From: Halococcus hamelinensis 100A6
GTDB taxonomy: Archaea > Halobacteriota > Halobacteria > Halobacteriales > Halococcaceae
Direction of reading: 5' to 3'
DNA length: 44,423 nt
Assembly (NCBI RefSeq): GCF_000336675.1
Contig: NZ_AOMB01000042.1
Coordinates: 66,938-111,360, forward strand
Below the pieces are notes generated by a model that was not told the DNA's origin, did not search any database, and saw only the letters and a list, made by a program, of their open reading frames with translations. The stretch's first letter is position 1; every line of letters begins with the position of its first letter. The translations under genes were made by a program, and so were the position numbers. This document shows, in pieces, positions 1 to 8,293 of this stretch.

Positions 1-261
1 GTTCCCGACGATCTCGTCGCTACTGTTGATACTCGCGCCATCGGCCGTACTCTTTTCGAGATTACCACCGACGGTAAACGAGTACGACGTGGAGGGACCA
101 GTCCCCGTGATGACGAGTGTGTGTTCGTCCGGAGCCGCTGTCGCACTTCCGACGGCACCGAGACCCGCTACTCCGACTGCACTTACGGCGAGGAATTTAC
201 GTCGCGAGACATCGACCGACCGCGAATCATCCGCATTGCGGAGGGCGCCATTGGATTTCAT
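1..261 (-). CDS. Tat-exported surface protein, N-terminal part only
   Basis: The first 87 codons read leftward and leave the window, so the C-terminus is missing. The start is ATG at 261. Residues 19-24 (SRRKFL) form a twin-arginine motif. A hydrophobic, Ala/Gly/Val-rich stretch and an Ala-x-Ala-like site near residue 40 follow, so the protein should be exported folded by the Tat pathway. The mature start has a Thr/Ser/Gly-rich beta pattern (ITGTGPSTSYSFTVGG) that I recall from short haloarchaeal secreted proteins of unknown function. It lies downstream of the sulfatase and flippase genes on the same strand but has its own promoter boxes. No enzymatic function can be assigned. Confidence 0.75.
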   Translation of the reverse strand, partial: MKSNGALRNADDSRSVDVSRRKFLAVSAVGVAGLGAVGSATAAPDEHTLVITGTGPSTSYSFTVGGNLEKSTADGASINSSDEIVGN

Positions 262-287
262 AACCACTCATACATCTCAGAGTTTTT

Positions 288-328
288 GTAATAAGCTTTG
301 TGCAGATTTTTGATAGGTAATAAGCTTT
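288..328 (-). promoter_or_regulatory. Duplicated TATA-type promoter boxes for the Tat protein
   Basis: The minus-strand 12-mer AAAGCTTATTAC occurs twice, at 299-288 and 328-317, exactly 29 bp apart. The proximal copy lies 27-38 nt before the ATG at 261, the right distance for a haloarchaeal BRE/TATA element driving a leaderless or short-leader transcript. The distal copy is either a second start site or a remnant of a duplication. Confidence 0.5.
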
Positions 329-479
329 CTGTGTATGTGTACGAGAGCGCTCACGCGACCTGCATGAACGCTGACCTTGGAAGCTACTGTTCACTACGCA
401 CGCGGGGGTGTAGTGTCGTCACTGAACGCGGAACTTGCGAGAAACTGGAGAGCGTGTAGACGTGGTATTTCTGGCTGGA

Positions 480-1469
480 TTACTTGTACCCCAATGCCTG
501 TAATTGCTCGTCGACATCGGGATCACCTGCATCATCCGGTGTAACTGTCGGTTCGTACCCTCCATGGTCATTCGCCACCGTCTCGACCCACGGTACGCGC
601 CGCACTTGGGGAAGAAGACTCCCGATCGGATGCTCATAGACACCCCACTCACCAAACGCCTCGCCGTGGTCCGCTGAGATAGCGACTTGCTCGGCGTCAA
701 TATTGTCAAGCAGTAATTCGACGTCGTCTAGAACGTAGCGGAGGTCGTCGAGATATGCGCCCAGCACAGTCTCGCGGTCAACACCGGATCTGAGGGCTTC
801 GAACGGCTCATTCTCATAATCGTAGAGCGGACGGTCCTCGGCAAGGGCCCGTGCGGCGTACGGCCTGTGTGGCTGGCTGTAATGGAGTATCATACGGTCG
901 AAGTCGTGTTCACGGCCGACCGAAATGCCACGGTCAGTCACGAACCGCGGGCCGGTGTACGCACCTGGATGGCCGTATGCATCGTCGTCGCCCGTTGGTT
1001 CGTACTGCCAGACATGCTCGACCAAACCGAGTTCGCTCTCGTGTGGAAATTCCCAGTCTCCCCAATCGAAGAAGTAGTTCGCCGGTGCCGACGCCTTGTA
1101 GTCACGCACTCCGCCCTGAGCTTCGAGTACAAACTGAGCGTAGCCATTGCATGATAGGTAGGCGGTATCACGCAACTCGTCGGGTGAACGGCGTTGAAAT
1201 GTCGCCGTAATCCATTCGGCGGAGCTGCCACCACATGATGTGATGGCACCTACATCACCGAGGAAATCATATTCGGGAGCGATAGCTCGGAGCGCGTCGA
1301 CCCGACACGTATCGAGAAGGATGAGGAGATCCCACTCTTTATCGAAGACGTTAGTGCCGAGATGTCCACGCGAAGACAGCCACGTTCCGACTCGGTTTCC
1401 AGCACTCGTAATAAACTCTTGTGGATTTGTAGCAAATCGTCTTGTGCGTCGATTAATGGATTTTATCAT
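480..1469 (-). CDS. Sulfatase-like / alkaline-phosphatase-superfamily hydrolase
   Basis: This 329-residue protein has the layout of archaeal sulfatase-like enzymes. An Asp-rich strand near residues 48-60 (LLILLDTCRVDAL) supplies the first metal ligands. A Ser/Cys-Gly-rich nucleophile loop follows around residues 78-84 (SCGGSSAEW), and a SADHGE metal motif lies near residue 268. The C-terminus ends in EQLQALGYK, a common tail in this group. There is no signal peptide, so it is probably cytoplasmic. It lies 114 bp downstream of the flippase on the same strand, which suggests a role in adding, moving or removing a sulfate or phosphate group on a surface glycan precursor. The substrate is unknown, and the canonical CxPSR sulfatase signature is not obvious. 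Confidence 0.75.
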   Translation of the reverse strand: MIKSINRRTRRFATNPQEFITSAGNRVGTWLSSRGHLGTNVFDKEWDLLILLDTCRVDALRAIAPEYDFLGDVGAITSCGGSSAEWITATFQRRSPDELRDTAYLSCNGYAQFVLEAQGGVRDYKASAPANYFFDWGDWEFPHESELGLVEHVWQYEPTGDDDAYGHPGAYTGPRFVTDRGISVGREHDFDRMILHYSQPHRPYAARALAEDRPLYDYENEPFEALRSGVDRETVLGAYLDDLRYVLDDVELLLDNIDAEQVAISADHGEAFGEWGVYEHPIGSLLPQVRRVPWVETVANDHGGYEPTVTPDDAGDPDVDEQLQALGYK

Positions 1470-1583
1470 AGCCTATTAAAAAAGAGCCTGCAAAATAACG
1501 CTTACCACTGCTTTGATCCGCCGCGCCTGTATGTAGGATATGTCCTCACTCTGATTGGCCGTCAATGTTTGATATCAACCCAA

Positions 1584-3077
1584 TCACAGCACCGTTTCTT
1601 CGAAAAATTCGCGGTCTTCTGGCTCGATTCCAAGAAGGAGCAGCACGAGAGCGAATGCTGCTGTCCCGACGATCCCACCACCAATCAGTAGCGGAATACC
1701 GGACACAGGAGATACATTTCCCCACCCGGTCAGAGCGCCCGCACAGGCGACCCCCGCAACGACTGGCTTCAGGAAATTGAGAGAGTACGGGAACAAACCC
1801 TCCGTGTACCAAATCTCCGCGACGTAGACGATGTTCGAGATGATCGAAACCGTGAGTGTAGCTGATGCCGCTCCGATGAGACCGAAGCTCGTGATGAAGA
1901 AGTAATTAAGAATTGCATTAACGATTCCTGCCCCCCAACGATTGGTTAGCATGAGGTACTGATGGTCAGTCATCATCAGCGTATAGCCGGTGGGACCAGT
2001 TGCGGCATTAGCGAAAAACGAGATGACGAACAACGAGAGAACTGCTGCTCCACTTGAAAAGCCACTGCCGAAGATCGAGAGCAGTTCACTCGAATAGAAG
2101 ACGAGTCCAACTGCAGCGAGAAGTGAAAATGTGAACGACCAACGGTTGACCTGTGTGAAAAGGGCATCGAGTTCCTCTATATTCCCATTACCATACATCT
2201 TGGCGGCGATGGGCGGGTAAATCGTGTTGAGTCCATTCGAAGGAAGGGTAATCAGTTGCGCAAGGATTGTAGATAGATTGTATATTCCAATGGCGCTCCC
2301 CGGAAGAAAGAATCCGACCATGAGAATATCCACTCTATTTTGGATTAATCGACCAGTATCGCTCATTGTCAGTGGTATCGAATAGTTGTAGAATCGCTTG
2401 AGTGATGGACGGGATCCACTGAGACTCGGTGAGAAATCTGTCATACGGACAAACAACCAGGTTGCAAAGGTGATCGTGAGAAGCGCTGCAATCACCTCTG
2501 CAACGACGACGTTGAAGAGCGTAGCACCGAGTGCTATGGCTCCGCTGAGCGTTACTATCCGGAAAGCGTAGCTACTGATTCCATTTGAGATGACTTGGAG
2601 CCCTGCCTGTTCCTGACTCCGAAAGACACTCGCAATACAACCTAGTACAGTTGTTATCGGCAGTGTGATCGCGAACAGTTGGAGAACTCGTACTAGACCG
2701 GCCTGCTTGTCCGTATAGTCAGCTATCAATGGAGCTGCAAAGTAAAGCGCCACCGCCAAAACAGAGGCTCCAACGATCGACGTGAGGATGGATAATCCTA
2801 TGACTCTGTTTTGTGCCGTTGAATCATCATCGAGGTCGGGAACGAACCGGATAATTGACTGGTCCGTTCCGAAGTTCGCGATCGTCTCACAAATATTGAT
2901 CAGCACCTTCCCGAATGAGTAGAGACCGTAGAGCGTTGGACCAAGCCCGGTAGTCAGGAGATACGTCGTGACGAACCCCAAACCCCGCATCGTGAGCATC
3001 CCACTCATGTTGGCTCCAGCACCGCGAATGATCGACTGGAGGGGTGAAGATGCCTCAGACTCGGCGTCATCAGACAT
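1584..3077 (-). CDS. Wzx-type polysaccharide / lipid-linked oligosaccharide flippase
   Basis: A polytopic membrane protein of about 497 residues with roughly 12-14 hydrophobic segments. The N-terminal motif (MLTMRGLGFVTTYLLTTGLGPTLYG region) is typical of the MATE/MurJ/Wzx superfamily. Such proteins flip lipid-linked saccharides across the membrane, as the AglR type does in haloarchaeal N-glycosylation. I chose the ATG at 3077 (MSDDAESEASS, an acidic cytoplasmic head) over an in-frame ATG at 3146, whose extra 23 residues are basic and unlike the family. Base composition is clearly more AT-rich than genes to the right, which suggests a transferred glycan-biosynthesis module. The sulfatase-like gene follows on the same strand. 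Confidence 0.85.
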   Translation of the reverse strand: MSDDAESEASSPLQSIIRGAGANMSGMLTMRGLGFVTTYLLTTGLGPTLYGLYSFGKVLINICETIANFGTDQSIIRFVPDLDDDSTAQNRVIGLSILTSIVGASVLAVALYFAAPLIADYTDKQAGLVRVLQLFAITLPITTVLGCIASVFRSQEQAGLQVISNGISSYAFRIVTLSGAIALGATLFNVVVAEVIAALLTITFATWLFVRMTDFSPSLSGSRPSLKRFYNYSIPLTMSDTGRLIQNRVDILMVGFFLPGSAIGIYNLSTILAQLITLPSNGLNTIYPPIAAKMYGNGNIEELDALFTQVNRWSFTFSLLAAVGLVFYSSELLSIFGSGFSSGAAVLSLFVISFFANAATGPTGYTLMMTDHQYLMLTNRWGAGIVNAILNYFFITSFGLIGAASATLTVSIISNIVYVAEIWYTEGLFPYSLNFLKPVVAGVACAGALTGWGNVSPVSGIPLLIGGGIVGTAAFALVLLLLGIEPEDREFFEETVL

Positions 3078-3223
3078 ATGGACTCTGCTTATCCTGCCCT
3101 CGTATGAGCGTTTCTTTCCGACGAGACCACATTCATGTGAGACCAAGGAGAACTATATCCAGCAAATCTGACCATCCTTACCAATGATTCGGAGCGATTT
3201 GGCCCCATATTGTGCCTATAACT

Positions 3224-3465
3224 ATGAGAGTGTCAACTCCCGACGCCAAGATATTTGAGGACGACGACCGCGACCGCCAGCTCGACGAGTTCGGTGCGAA
3301 CCACAGCTCGGTCACAGGTCCCTAAACCAGTTTTTCGCGACTGTTGGCACTGGGTGCGGACCTCGCGAGAGAATCGAGAGCGCGGACGCGTGGCTACTGC
3401 CGACGTTCATGATCGGAGATCTAATCGTGTCAGGTGAATCTCATACAGGTAGCTATCTACTCTAA
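3224..3465 (+). pseudogene. Decayed coding fragments, family unknown
   Basis: Two adjacent stretches look coding but lie in different frames. 3224-3325 (ATG to stop, 33 residues) is acidic with haloarchaeal codon use (FEDDDRDRQLDEFG). 3328-3465 continues in another frame with a hydrophobic, protein-like sequence (WLLPTFMIGDLIVSGES) and no start. The simplest reading is a gene broken by a frameshift and truncated upstream. I do not recognise the family. The rest of 3078-3601 shows nothing else I can support. Confidence 0.3.
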
Positions 3466-3601
3466 GACTGCTTCGTGAATTTGTTCGTAGTTAGCATACA
3501 CAGCAGGTCCGTTACCAGGATTGGTAGTCCAGCTATGTCTCGACGACATCAATCGACCGTATCCCGTGGATCCGGTAGATCGAGAGTACGGGTGACTCGC
3601 C

Positions 3602-3766
3602 CTATTTCCAGCGCATGTCGAGAAAGGCTCGATCTTCGTCGAACTCGCCTTTGCTCTCGGTCGGTCCGTGGTCCGACTCGTCAGAATCCGAGGGGAGCCC
3701 CCGACCGCACTCCATCCACCAGTAGCTATACTCGGAGAGCGCCGCACGGACATCTACGCGACACCC
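3602..3766 (-). pseudogene. 3' remnant of a gene beside tRNA-Met
   Basis: An open stretch of 54 codons, bounded upstream by an in-frame stop at 3767-3769, reads as a plausible acidic haloarchaeal C-terminus: ALSEYSYWWMECGRG, then a Ser/Asp/Glu-rich segment, ending FLDMRWK. No start codon lies in a sensible place, and the upstream part is absent. It begins only about 40 bp beyond the 3' end of tRNA-Met. That position fits the residue of an element or gene cut off by recombination at the tRNA. The family is not recognised. Confidence 0.35.
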
Positions 3767-3807
3767 TCAGACGTACCGCTGAGGGCATGTGGTTACCGAA
3801 TAGAGAG

Positions 3808-3929
3808 TGCCCGGGGTGGGCTCCGAACCCACGATCTCCGCATATCCCAGGTCCGAGGCGGCGGCCTCGGGGGAAACGCACTGTCAAACCCTATGAGTGC
3901 GGCGCTATGTCCAGCTAAGCCACCCGGGC
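3808..3929 (-). tRNA. tRNA-Met (CAU, elongator) with a 48-nt intron
   Basis: The minus strand folds as a tRNA: acceptor stem GCCCGGG (3929-3923) with CCCGGGC (3815-3809), discriminator A at 3808, and a D arm closed by GCT/AGC. The anticodon stem CCGCA/TGCGG and T arm GTGGG-TTCGGAG-CCCAC complete it. The anticodon loop reads CTCATA, then 48 extra nucleotides (3891-3844), then A. That places a canonical 37/38 intron directly 3' of the anticodon base 37. Without the intron the tRNA is 74 nt. Haloarchaeal elongator tRNA-Met genes are known to carry such an intron, removed by the splicing endonuclease at a bulge-helix-bulge. CCA is not encoded. A TTAATG box about 30 bp upstream (near 3957) may be its promoter. 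Confidence 0.93.
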
Positions 3930-3982
3930 TACTTCGGGGTATTCGACTCCCGGACATTAACCTTCTCATCTGGTCTCCGGCA

Positions 3983-3992
3983 GTCTTATGCC
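3983..3992 (+). promoter_or_regulatory. TATA-like box before the 4014 gene
   Basis: GTCTTATGCC lies 22-31 nt before the ATG at 4014, the expected spacing for a leaderless haloarchaeal transcript. It supports that start over in-frame codons further upstream, which overlap tRNA-Met. Confidence 0.4.
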
Positions 3993-4013
3993 GAACGATC
4001 ACACAGTCGTGGC

Positions 4014-5438
4014 ATGGACGTCCCGGGAATCGTCCGCGAGCGCCTCGGGGACGAGCGGCGGATGACCAGCGTGAACATCGGTGGCGAGGACCGGGTCTAC
4101 GTCACGCCGCCGCGGACGCTCGTCTACCACGCCTCCGGGCTCTTCAGCCGCGAGTCGATCGACGAGTACTCCCACGACGCACGCCGGTTCGACGTCTCGG
4201 CCAATCGTCGCGAGGCCACGTTCGCGTTCGAGTACGACGACGGGGTCGAGGCGTTCTCGATCCCGCGCGAGCGCATCGAGACCGTGCTCCCGCCGGTGCT
4301 CGCCGGCGTGCTCCGAACCACCGGACACATCGACGACGAGGAATCGGTCGAGGAGAGCTATCGCTTCGGCGAGCGGACGGTCGTCGTCACCGAGGCGCAG
4401 GTGCTGACGTCGGTGGGCGAGGCGGTCTGGGACCACGACCACGACAGCTACGCCTACGAGGAGATAACCGACCTCGCGTTCGACGATGGCGACCTCGTCG
4501 TCGTGGTCGACGGCCGGTCGCGCCGGATCGAACTCGACGACGACAGCGGGCGCGAAGCCTACGAGACGGTCGAGGCCGCACTCCTCGCCTACCACGGCGT
4601 CGGGAGCGTCGACGACATCGGCCGTCGGTCGCCCGAACGCGCTTCGAGCGAGGAATCGCGAGCCACGGGAGGCGTCTCGCCCGCCGAGGACCCGACCCGC
4701 GACTCGACGACCGATACGGCCCCGGCGACCGACACCGCGCCGCCGACCGAACCGGACGACCCGAGCCCGGAACCGCTCTTCGGACGCGCCGACGAACCGG
4801 CCGAACCCGCCGGACCGACCGAATCGACCGAACCCGCCGAATCGACCGAACCCGACGAAGCGACCGAACCGACGGATCGGCCGTCCGAGGACGTGGACCG
4901 GCCACTGGAAGCGGCCGACCAACGGAGTGGGAACGACGACGGGGACGAATCGACCGCGTCGGCGAACGACACCGACTCGGGTATCGTCTCCTCCCCACCG
5001 CCGAGTTCGCCCGCACCGGGTGGTCCGACCACCGGTCCGCTGATCCCGGACGCACCCGACTCCGGCACCTCGCGGCCCGAAGCGGGTGACGACCCGGCGA
5101 GTGACGGGGAAGCTCCACCGGCTGTCGATCCCGCGACGGAGACCGAGTCAACGGCGGGTAGCGAAACCACAGCAGATACCGAGTCCACAGCGGGTGGCGA
5201 CCAAGCAACGGATGTCGACTCCACGACGGACGCCGACCCCGCAACGAGCACCGACCCCGCAGTCGATGCCGAGCGACACGGGAGCGACATCGCTGCCGAA
5301 GCACCCGACCTCGGGGCCGAACTCGACGCGCTTCGCGAACAGGTCGACCGCCAGAGTCAGCTTCTCGAACGGAATCGGGAGCTCCTCGAACGCCTCGTCG
5401 AGACCCAGGAGTCGAAGCGCGTCAGCGACGACCGGTAA
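4014..5438 (+). CDS. Haloarchaeal protein with N-terminal globular domain, long acidic linker and C-terminal coiled coil
   Basis: A 474-residue protein. Residues 1-200 form a globular domain rich in beta strands (MDVPGIVRERLGDE; YVTPPRTLVYHASGLFS) that recalls a haloarchaea-only domain of unknown function (DUF7115, from memory). Residues about 200-430 are low-complexity Thr/Pro/Asp/Glu/Ser, with repeated TEP, TDP and TES units, and are probably disordered. The last 40 residues (ELDALREQVDRQSQLLERN) form a heptad coiled coil. The start at 4014 is preferred because upstream in-frame codons run into tRNA-Met. The gene converges on and overlaps the next by 17 bp. The architecture suggests an oligomeric scaffold, but the function is unknown. 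Confidence 0.8.
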   Translation: MDVPGIVRERLGDERRMTSVNIGGEDRVYVTPPRTLVYHASGLFSRESIDEYSHDARRFDVSANRREATFAFEYDDGVEAFSIPRERIETVLPPVLAGVLRTTGHIDDEESVEESYRFGERTVVVTEAQVLTSVGEAVWDHDHDSYAYEEITDLAFDDGDLVVVVDGRSRRIELDDDSGREAYETVEAALLAYHGVGSVDDIGRRSPERASSEESRATGGVSPAEDPTRDSTTDTAPATDTAPPTEPDDPSPEPLFGRADEPAEPAGPTESTEPAESTEPDEATEPTDRPSEDVDRPLEAADQRSGNDDGDESTASANDTDSGIVSSPPPSSPAPGGPTTGPLIPDAPDSGTSRPEAGDDPASDGEAPPAVDPATETESTAGSETTADTESTAGGDQATDVDSTTDADPATSTDPAVDAERHGSDIAAEAPDLGAELDALREQVDRQSQLLERNRELLERLVETQESKRVSDDR

Positions 5439-5778
5439 CTTTCTCGATACACGACGACCCGAAGGGTCCGAGCTCGCCGTTGTCGAACCGGATGAAGTGG
5501 CCCGTCGAGATCGACGCCCCGCACCGCCGGCAGGTGAACTCACCCTCCCGAACCACGACGTCGCTGCCGAAACTGACGTACTCGCCCGACCGAACCCGAA
5601 GGATCCCGTCCTCGCGGTCGACGACGCCACGCTTTTCGGCCTCGTCGAGGATCGTGCGGGTGGTTCGGGGTTCGGTCGTCACGGTTTCGAGCCGGTCGAG
5701 CGCCGTCGCGAGGTCGAGCCGACCGTCCTCGAGGTTCGCGAGGAGTTCGACACCGAGTTCGACCGTGTCGTCGCTCAC
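5422..5778 (-). CDS. Small haloarchaeal winged-helix-like protein with CxxC zinc motif (DUF5830-like)
   Basis: A 118-residue protein. The first about 75 residues are helical, with a pattern that could be a small helix-turn-helix (LDRLETVTTEPRTTRTILDE; AEKRGVVDRED). The C-terminus carries CRRCG and a later single Cys (FGSSCIEKVTGRR), with a conserved-looking GHFIRF segment. From memory this matches the haloarchaeal DUF5830 family. No function is established. It overlaps the 3' end of the opposite-strand gene by 17 bp. The start at 5778 gives MSDDTVEL, a typical haloarchaeal head. Confidence 0.75.
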   Translation of the reverse strand: MSDDTVELGVELLANLEDGRLDLATALDRLETVTTEPRTTRTILDEAEKRGVVDREDGILRVRSGEYVSFGSDVVVREGEFTCRRCGASISTGHFIRFDNGELGPFGSSCIEKVTGRR

Positions 5779-5846
5779 GCCGGCGTTCGGCGGCGGGTGG
5801 GCCTAAGCGTTCCGCGATGGGGAGCGGACCGAAGACCGGGACCCGA

Positions 5847-6602
5847 TCAGCCGATGGAGCCAGCCGCGGGCTCCGGGAGGTCACCGGGCAGGAAGTCGGG
5901 GTCGAGTCCCGAGACGCGACAGAGGTCCCAGAACGTCGCGAGGTTGCTCGTCACCGTCGGCACGTCGGCGATCTCGTCGACCGCCGCGAGCGTCGGGTAG
6001 TTCGTACAGGAGACGAACAGCGCGTCGACCGCCCCGCCCGACGCTTCGGTCGCGTCGAGCAACGCCGTCGCCTGTTCGAGCGCGTCCTCCGGCGTGAGTC
6101 GCCCGATGTCGGTGTTGGGCTCGATCCCGCGTCCGTCGAGCGCCACCACGTCGTAGCCGGCGTCGGTGAGGTAGTCGCGTTCGCGGTCGTTGAGTTCGTC
6201 GACGTAGGGCGTCGCCACGGCGATCCGGGTCGCATCCAGGGCGTCGAGCAGGCGCTGGACCGACAGCGCCGTCGCCACGGCGGGCGCGTCGGCGACCTCG
6301 GCGAGGTCGGCTTCGAGTTCCGTGTCGAAGCCGTGGCCGTGGAGGAGGCTCCCGGTGGTGCAGGCGTAGGCGACCGCGTCGACCTCCGCGTGGGCGAGCC
6401 GCTCCGCAGCCGCGACGGCGTCGGCCGCCATCGCGTCGAGCGCTTCGACTGTGACGTCCACGAGCCCCATCCGTGCGGCGTGGACCGACGCCGCAGCCGG
6501 CGTCCACGTGGCGAACTCGGGTTCCACAGTTGTATTCGAGGAGGGGACGACGACCCCGAGTCGCAGTCGGTCTCCGACGACGGTCGGGTCGGGGTGACTC
6601 AT
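5847..6602 (-). CDS. Maleate isomerase / Asp-Glu racemase family protein
   Basis: A 251-residue protein of the Asp/Glu racemase fold. The two catalytic cysteines are visible as C81 (AYACTTGS) and C199 (FVSCTNYPT). Their spacing of 118 equals that of characterised maleate cis-trans isomerases, and PSSNTTVEPEF near residue 20 is the typical N-terminal loop. The family uses a cysteine to isomerise maleate, decarboxylate arylmalonates or racemise hydantoins and amino acids. ATG at 6602 overlaps the HyuB stop as ATGA, so it is translated with the hydantoinase genes. In that setting it could be a hydantoin racemase or act on an unsaturated diacid. Sequence alone does not decide between these. Confidence 0.85.
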   Translation of the reverse strand: MSHPDPTVVGDRLRLGVVVPSSNTTVEPEFATWTPAAASVHAARMGLVDVTVEALDAMAADAVAAAERLAHAEVDAVAYACTTGSLLHGHGFDTELEADLAEVADAPAVATALSVQRLLDALDATRIAVATPYVDELNDRERDYLTDAGYDVVALDGRGIEPNTDIGRLTPEDALEQATALLDATEASGGAVDALFVSCTNYPTLAAVDEIADVPTVTSNLATFWDLCRVSGLDPDFLPGDLPEPAAGSIG

Positions 6603-8293
6603 TCGCTCACCTTCCCGTCGGCACGGTCGCGCTCGCGGGCCGCGGGGTCGCGGTCCGCGGGGTCGCCGTGGCCGCCGCCACCCGGTGTGAGCAGGCTGAC
6701 GGTCGTGCCGGCATCGACGTCGACGGAGGTCTTCGCGTCGACCGCTTCGCCGTCGATGAGATTGCACCCGAGCGCCCCGTCCTCGCCGCCGGCGAGTCCG
6801 GCGGGCGGAACCCGACGACGTTCGGTCAGGAGCGAGACCGTCGCGTCCCTCTCGACCGTGAGGGAGCGTTCGAGGCCGAGGCCACCCCAAAATCGACCGT
6901 CGCCGCCGCTGTCGGGGCGAAAGCCGTACCGCTCGACGCGGAGCGGGTAGGCTGTTTCGAGCGCCTCGACGGGTGTGTTGAGCGTGTTCGTCATCCCGAC
7001 CTGAACGCCGTCCATCCCGTCTTTTCCGGATCGTGCGCCGAACCCGCCCGCGACGGTCTCGTAGTAGGTGAATGAGCCGCTTCGGCTCCCGACGATGAGG
7101 TTGTTCATCGTACCCTGGCTCGCGGCGGGAACCCGGTCGGGCACCGCCTCGGCGAACGCCGCGAGCACGACGTCGGTGACCCGCTGGCTGGTCTCGACGT
7201 TGCCGCCGACGACCGCCGCGGGCAGGCTCGGGTCGAGCAGCGACCCGTCGGGGATCTCGACCGTCACCGGGTCGTAACAGCCCTGATTCGGCGGTATCTC
7301 CGGGTCGGTCACACAGCGCACGACGAAGTAGACGGCGCTCTTGGCGACCGCGACCGGCGCGTTGAGGTTTCCGGGGACCTGCTCGGCGGTCCCCTCGAAG
7401 TCGACGGTGAGACGGTCGCCGTCGACGGTGACGGTCGCCTCGATGGGGATCGAGACGTCCTCCGGGTCGGTTCCCGAGCGGTGTTCGAGAACGCCGTCGC
7501 CCTCCAGCACGTCGCTCGCGGTGTAGGTGCCGTCCGGCAGCGACTCGATCTCGGTCTCGATCCGGGCGCGCGAGTAGTCGACGACGGCGTCGAAGGCGTC
7601 GAGCACGAGGTCGCCGTGGTCGTCGAGGAGGTCCCCCAGGCGCTCCTCGGCCCGGTCGTTGGCCGCGATCTGGGCTCTGAGGTCCGCACGGCGTTCGTCC
7701 GGCGTACGGACGTTGGCGAGCACCAGCGCCATCACGTCCTCGTTCACCGTCCCGCGCTCGCGACCCGGCTCGGAACCGTCCGAACCCTCCCCGCCGACGA
7801 CCAGTCGAACCGGGGGCAACCGGAGCCCCTCCTGGTAGATCTCGCGCGCACCCGCCGGCATACTACCCGGCGTCATCCCGCCGACATCGGCGTGGTGGGC
7901 ACGCGAGACGGCGTAGCCCAGCACCTCGCCACGCGGTGCGAGCGGCGAGACGAGGGTCACATCCGGAAGGTGGGTGCCGCCGTCGAAGGGGTCGTTGAGG
8001 ACGAACACGTCGCCCGGTTTCGGGTCGCGGTCGCGGACCGCGTCGACGGCCTCGGGCATCGCGCCGAGATGGACGGGGATGTGTTCGGCCTGGGCGACCA
8101 TCCGGCCGTCGGCGTCGAAGAGCGCGGTCGAACAGTCCTGGCGCTCCTTGATGTTGGGCGAGTACGACCCGGTGATGAGCACCTGTCCCATCTCCTCGGC
8201 GACGCTCTCGAACTGGTTGCGGAGGATCTCGAGGGTGACGGCGTCGATCCCGTGGTCGCCGTCCGTGTCGGAAGTCGAGGGGTCGGGGCTCAC
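6599..8293 (-). CDS. hyuB: Hydantoinase / 5-oxoprolinase B subunit
   Basis: A 564-residue HyuB-family protein that starts [16 protein letters not shown] and contains [29 protein letters not shown] and [15 protein letters not shown], all hallmark segments. With HyuA it forms the ATP-dependent enzyme that opens hydantoin, N-methylhydantoin or 5-oxoproline rings. The start is GTG at 8293, which overlaps the HyuA stop in a GTGA junction. A much longer upstream open frame is Arg-rich antisense-like translation of hyuA and was discarded. The stop overlaps the ATG of the isomerase gene. Length is normal for the family (about 550-590). Confidence 0.9.
   Translation of the reverse strand: MSPDPSTSDTDGDHGIDAVTLEILRNQFESVAEEMGQVLITGSYSPNIKERQDCSTALFDADGRMVAQAEHIPVHLGAMPEAVDAVRDRDPKPGDVFVLNDPFDGGTHLPDVTLVSPLAPRGEVLGYAVSRAHHADVGGMTPGSMPAGAREIYQEGLRLPPVRLVVGGEGSDGSEPGRERGTVNEDVMALVLANVRTPDERRADLRAQIAANDRAEERLGDLLDDHGDLVLDAFDAVVDYSRARIETEIESLPDGTYTASDVLEGDGVLEHRSGTDPEDVSIPIEATVTVDGDRLTVDFEGTAEQVPGNLNAPVAVAKSAVYFVVRCVTDPEIPPNQGCYDPVTVEIPDGSLLDPSLPAAVVGGNVETSQRVTDVVLAAFAEAVPDRVPAASQGTMNNLIVGSRSGSFTYYETVAGGFGARSGKDGMDGVQVGMTNTLNTPVEALETAYPLRVERYGFRPDSGGDGRFWGGLGLERSLTVERDATVSLLTERRRVPPAGLAGGEDGALGCNLIDGEAVDAKTSVDVDAGTTVSLLTPGGGGHGDPADRDPAARERDRADGKVSE

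Noticed and set aside
3457-3753. A 98-codon minus-strand frame near tRNA-Met
   Set aside because: Most of it is Ser/Arg/Thr-rich; a different phase (3602-3766) looks coding in the same place.
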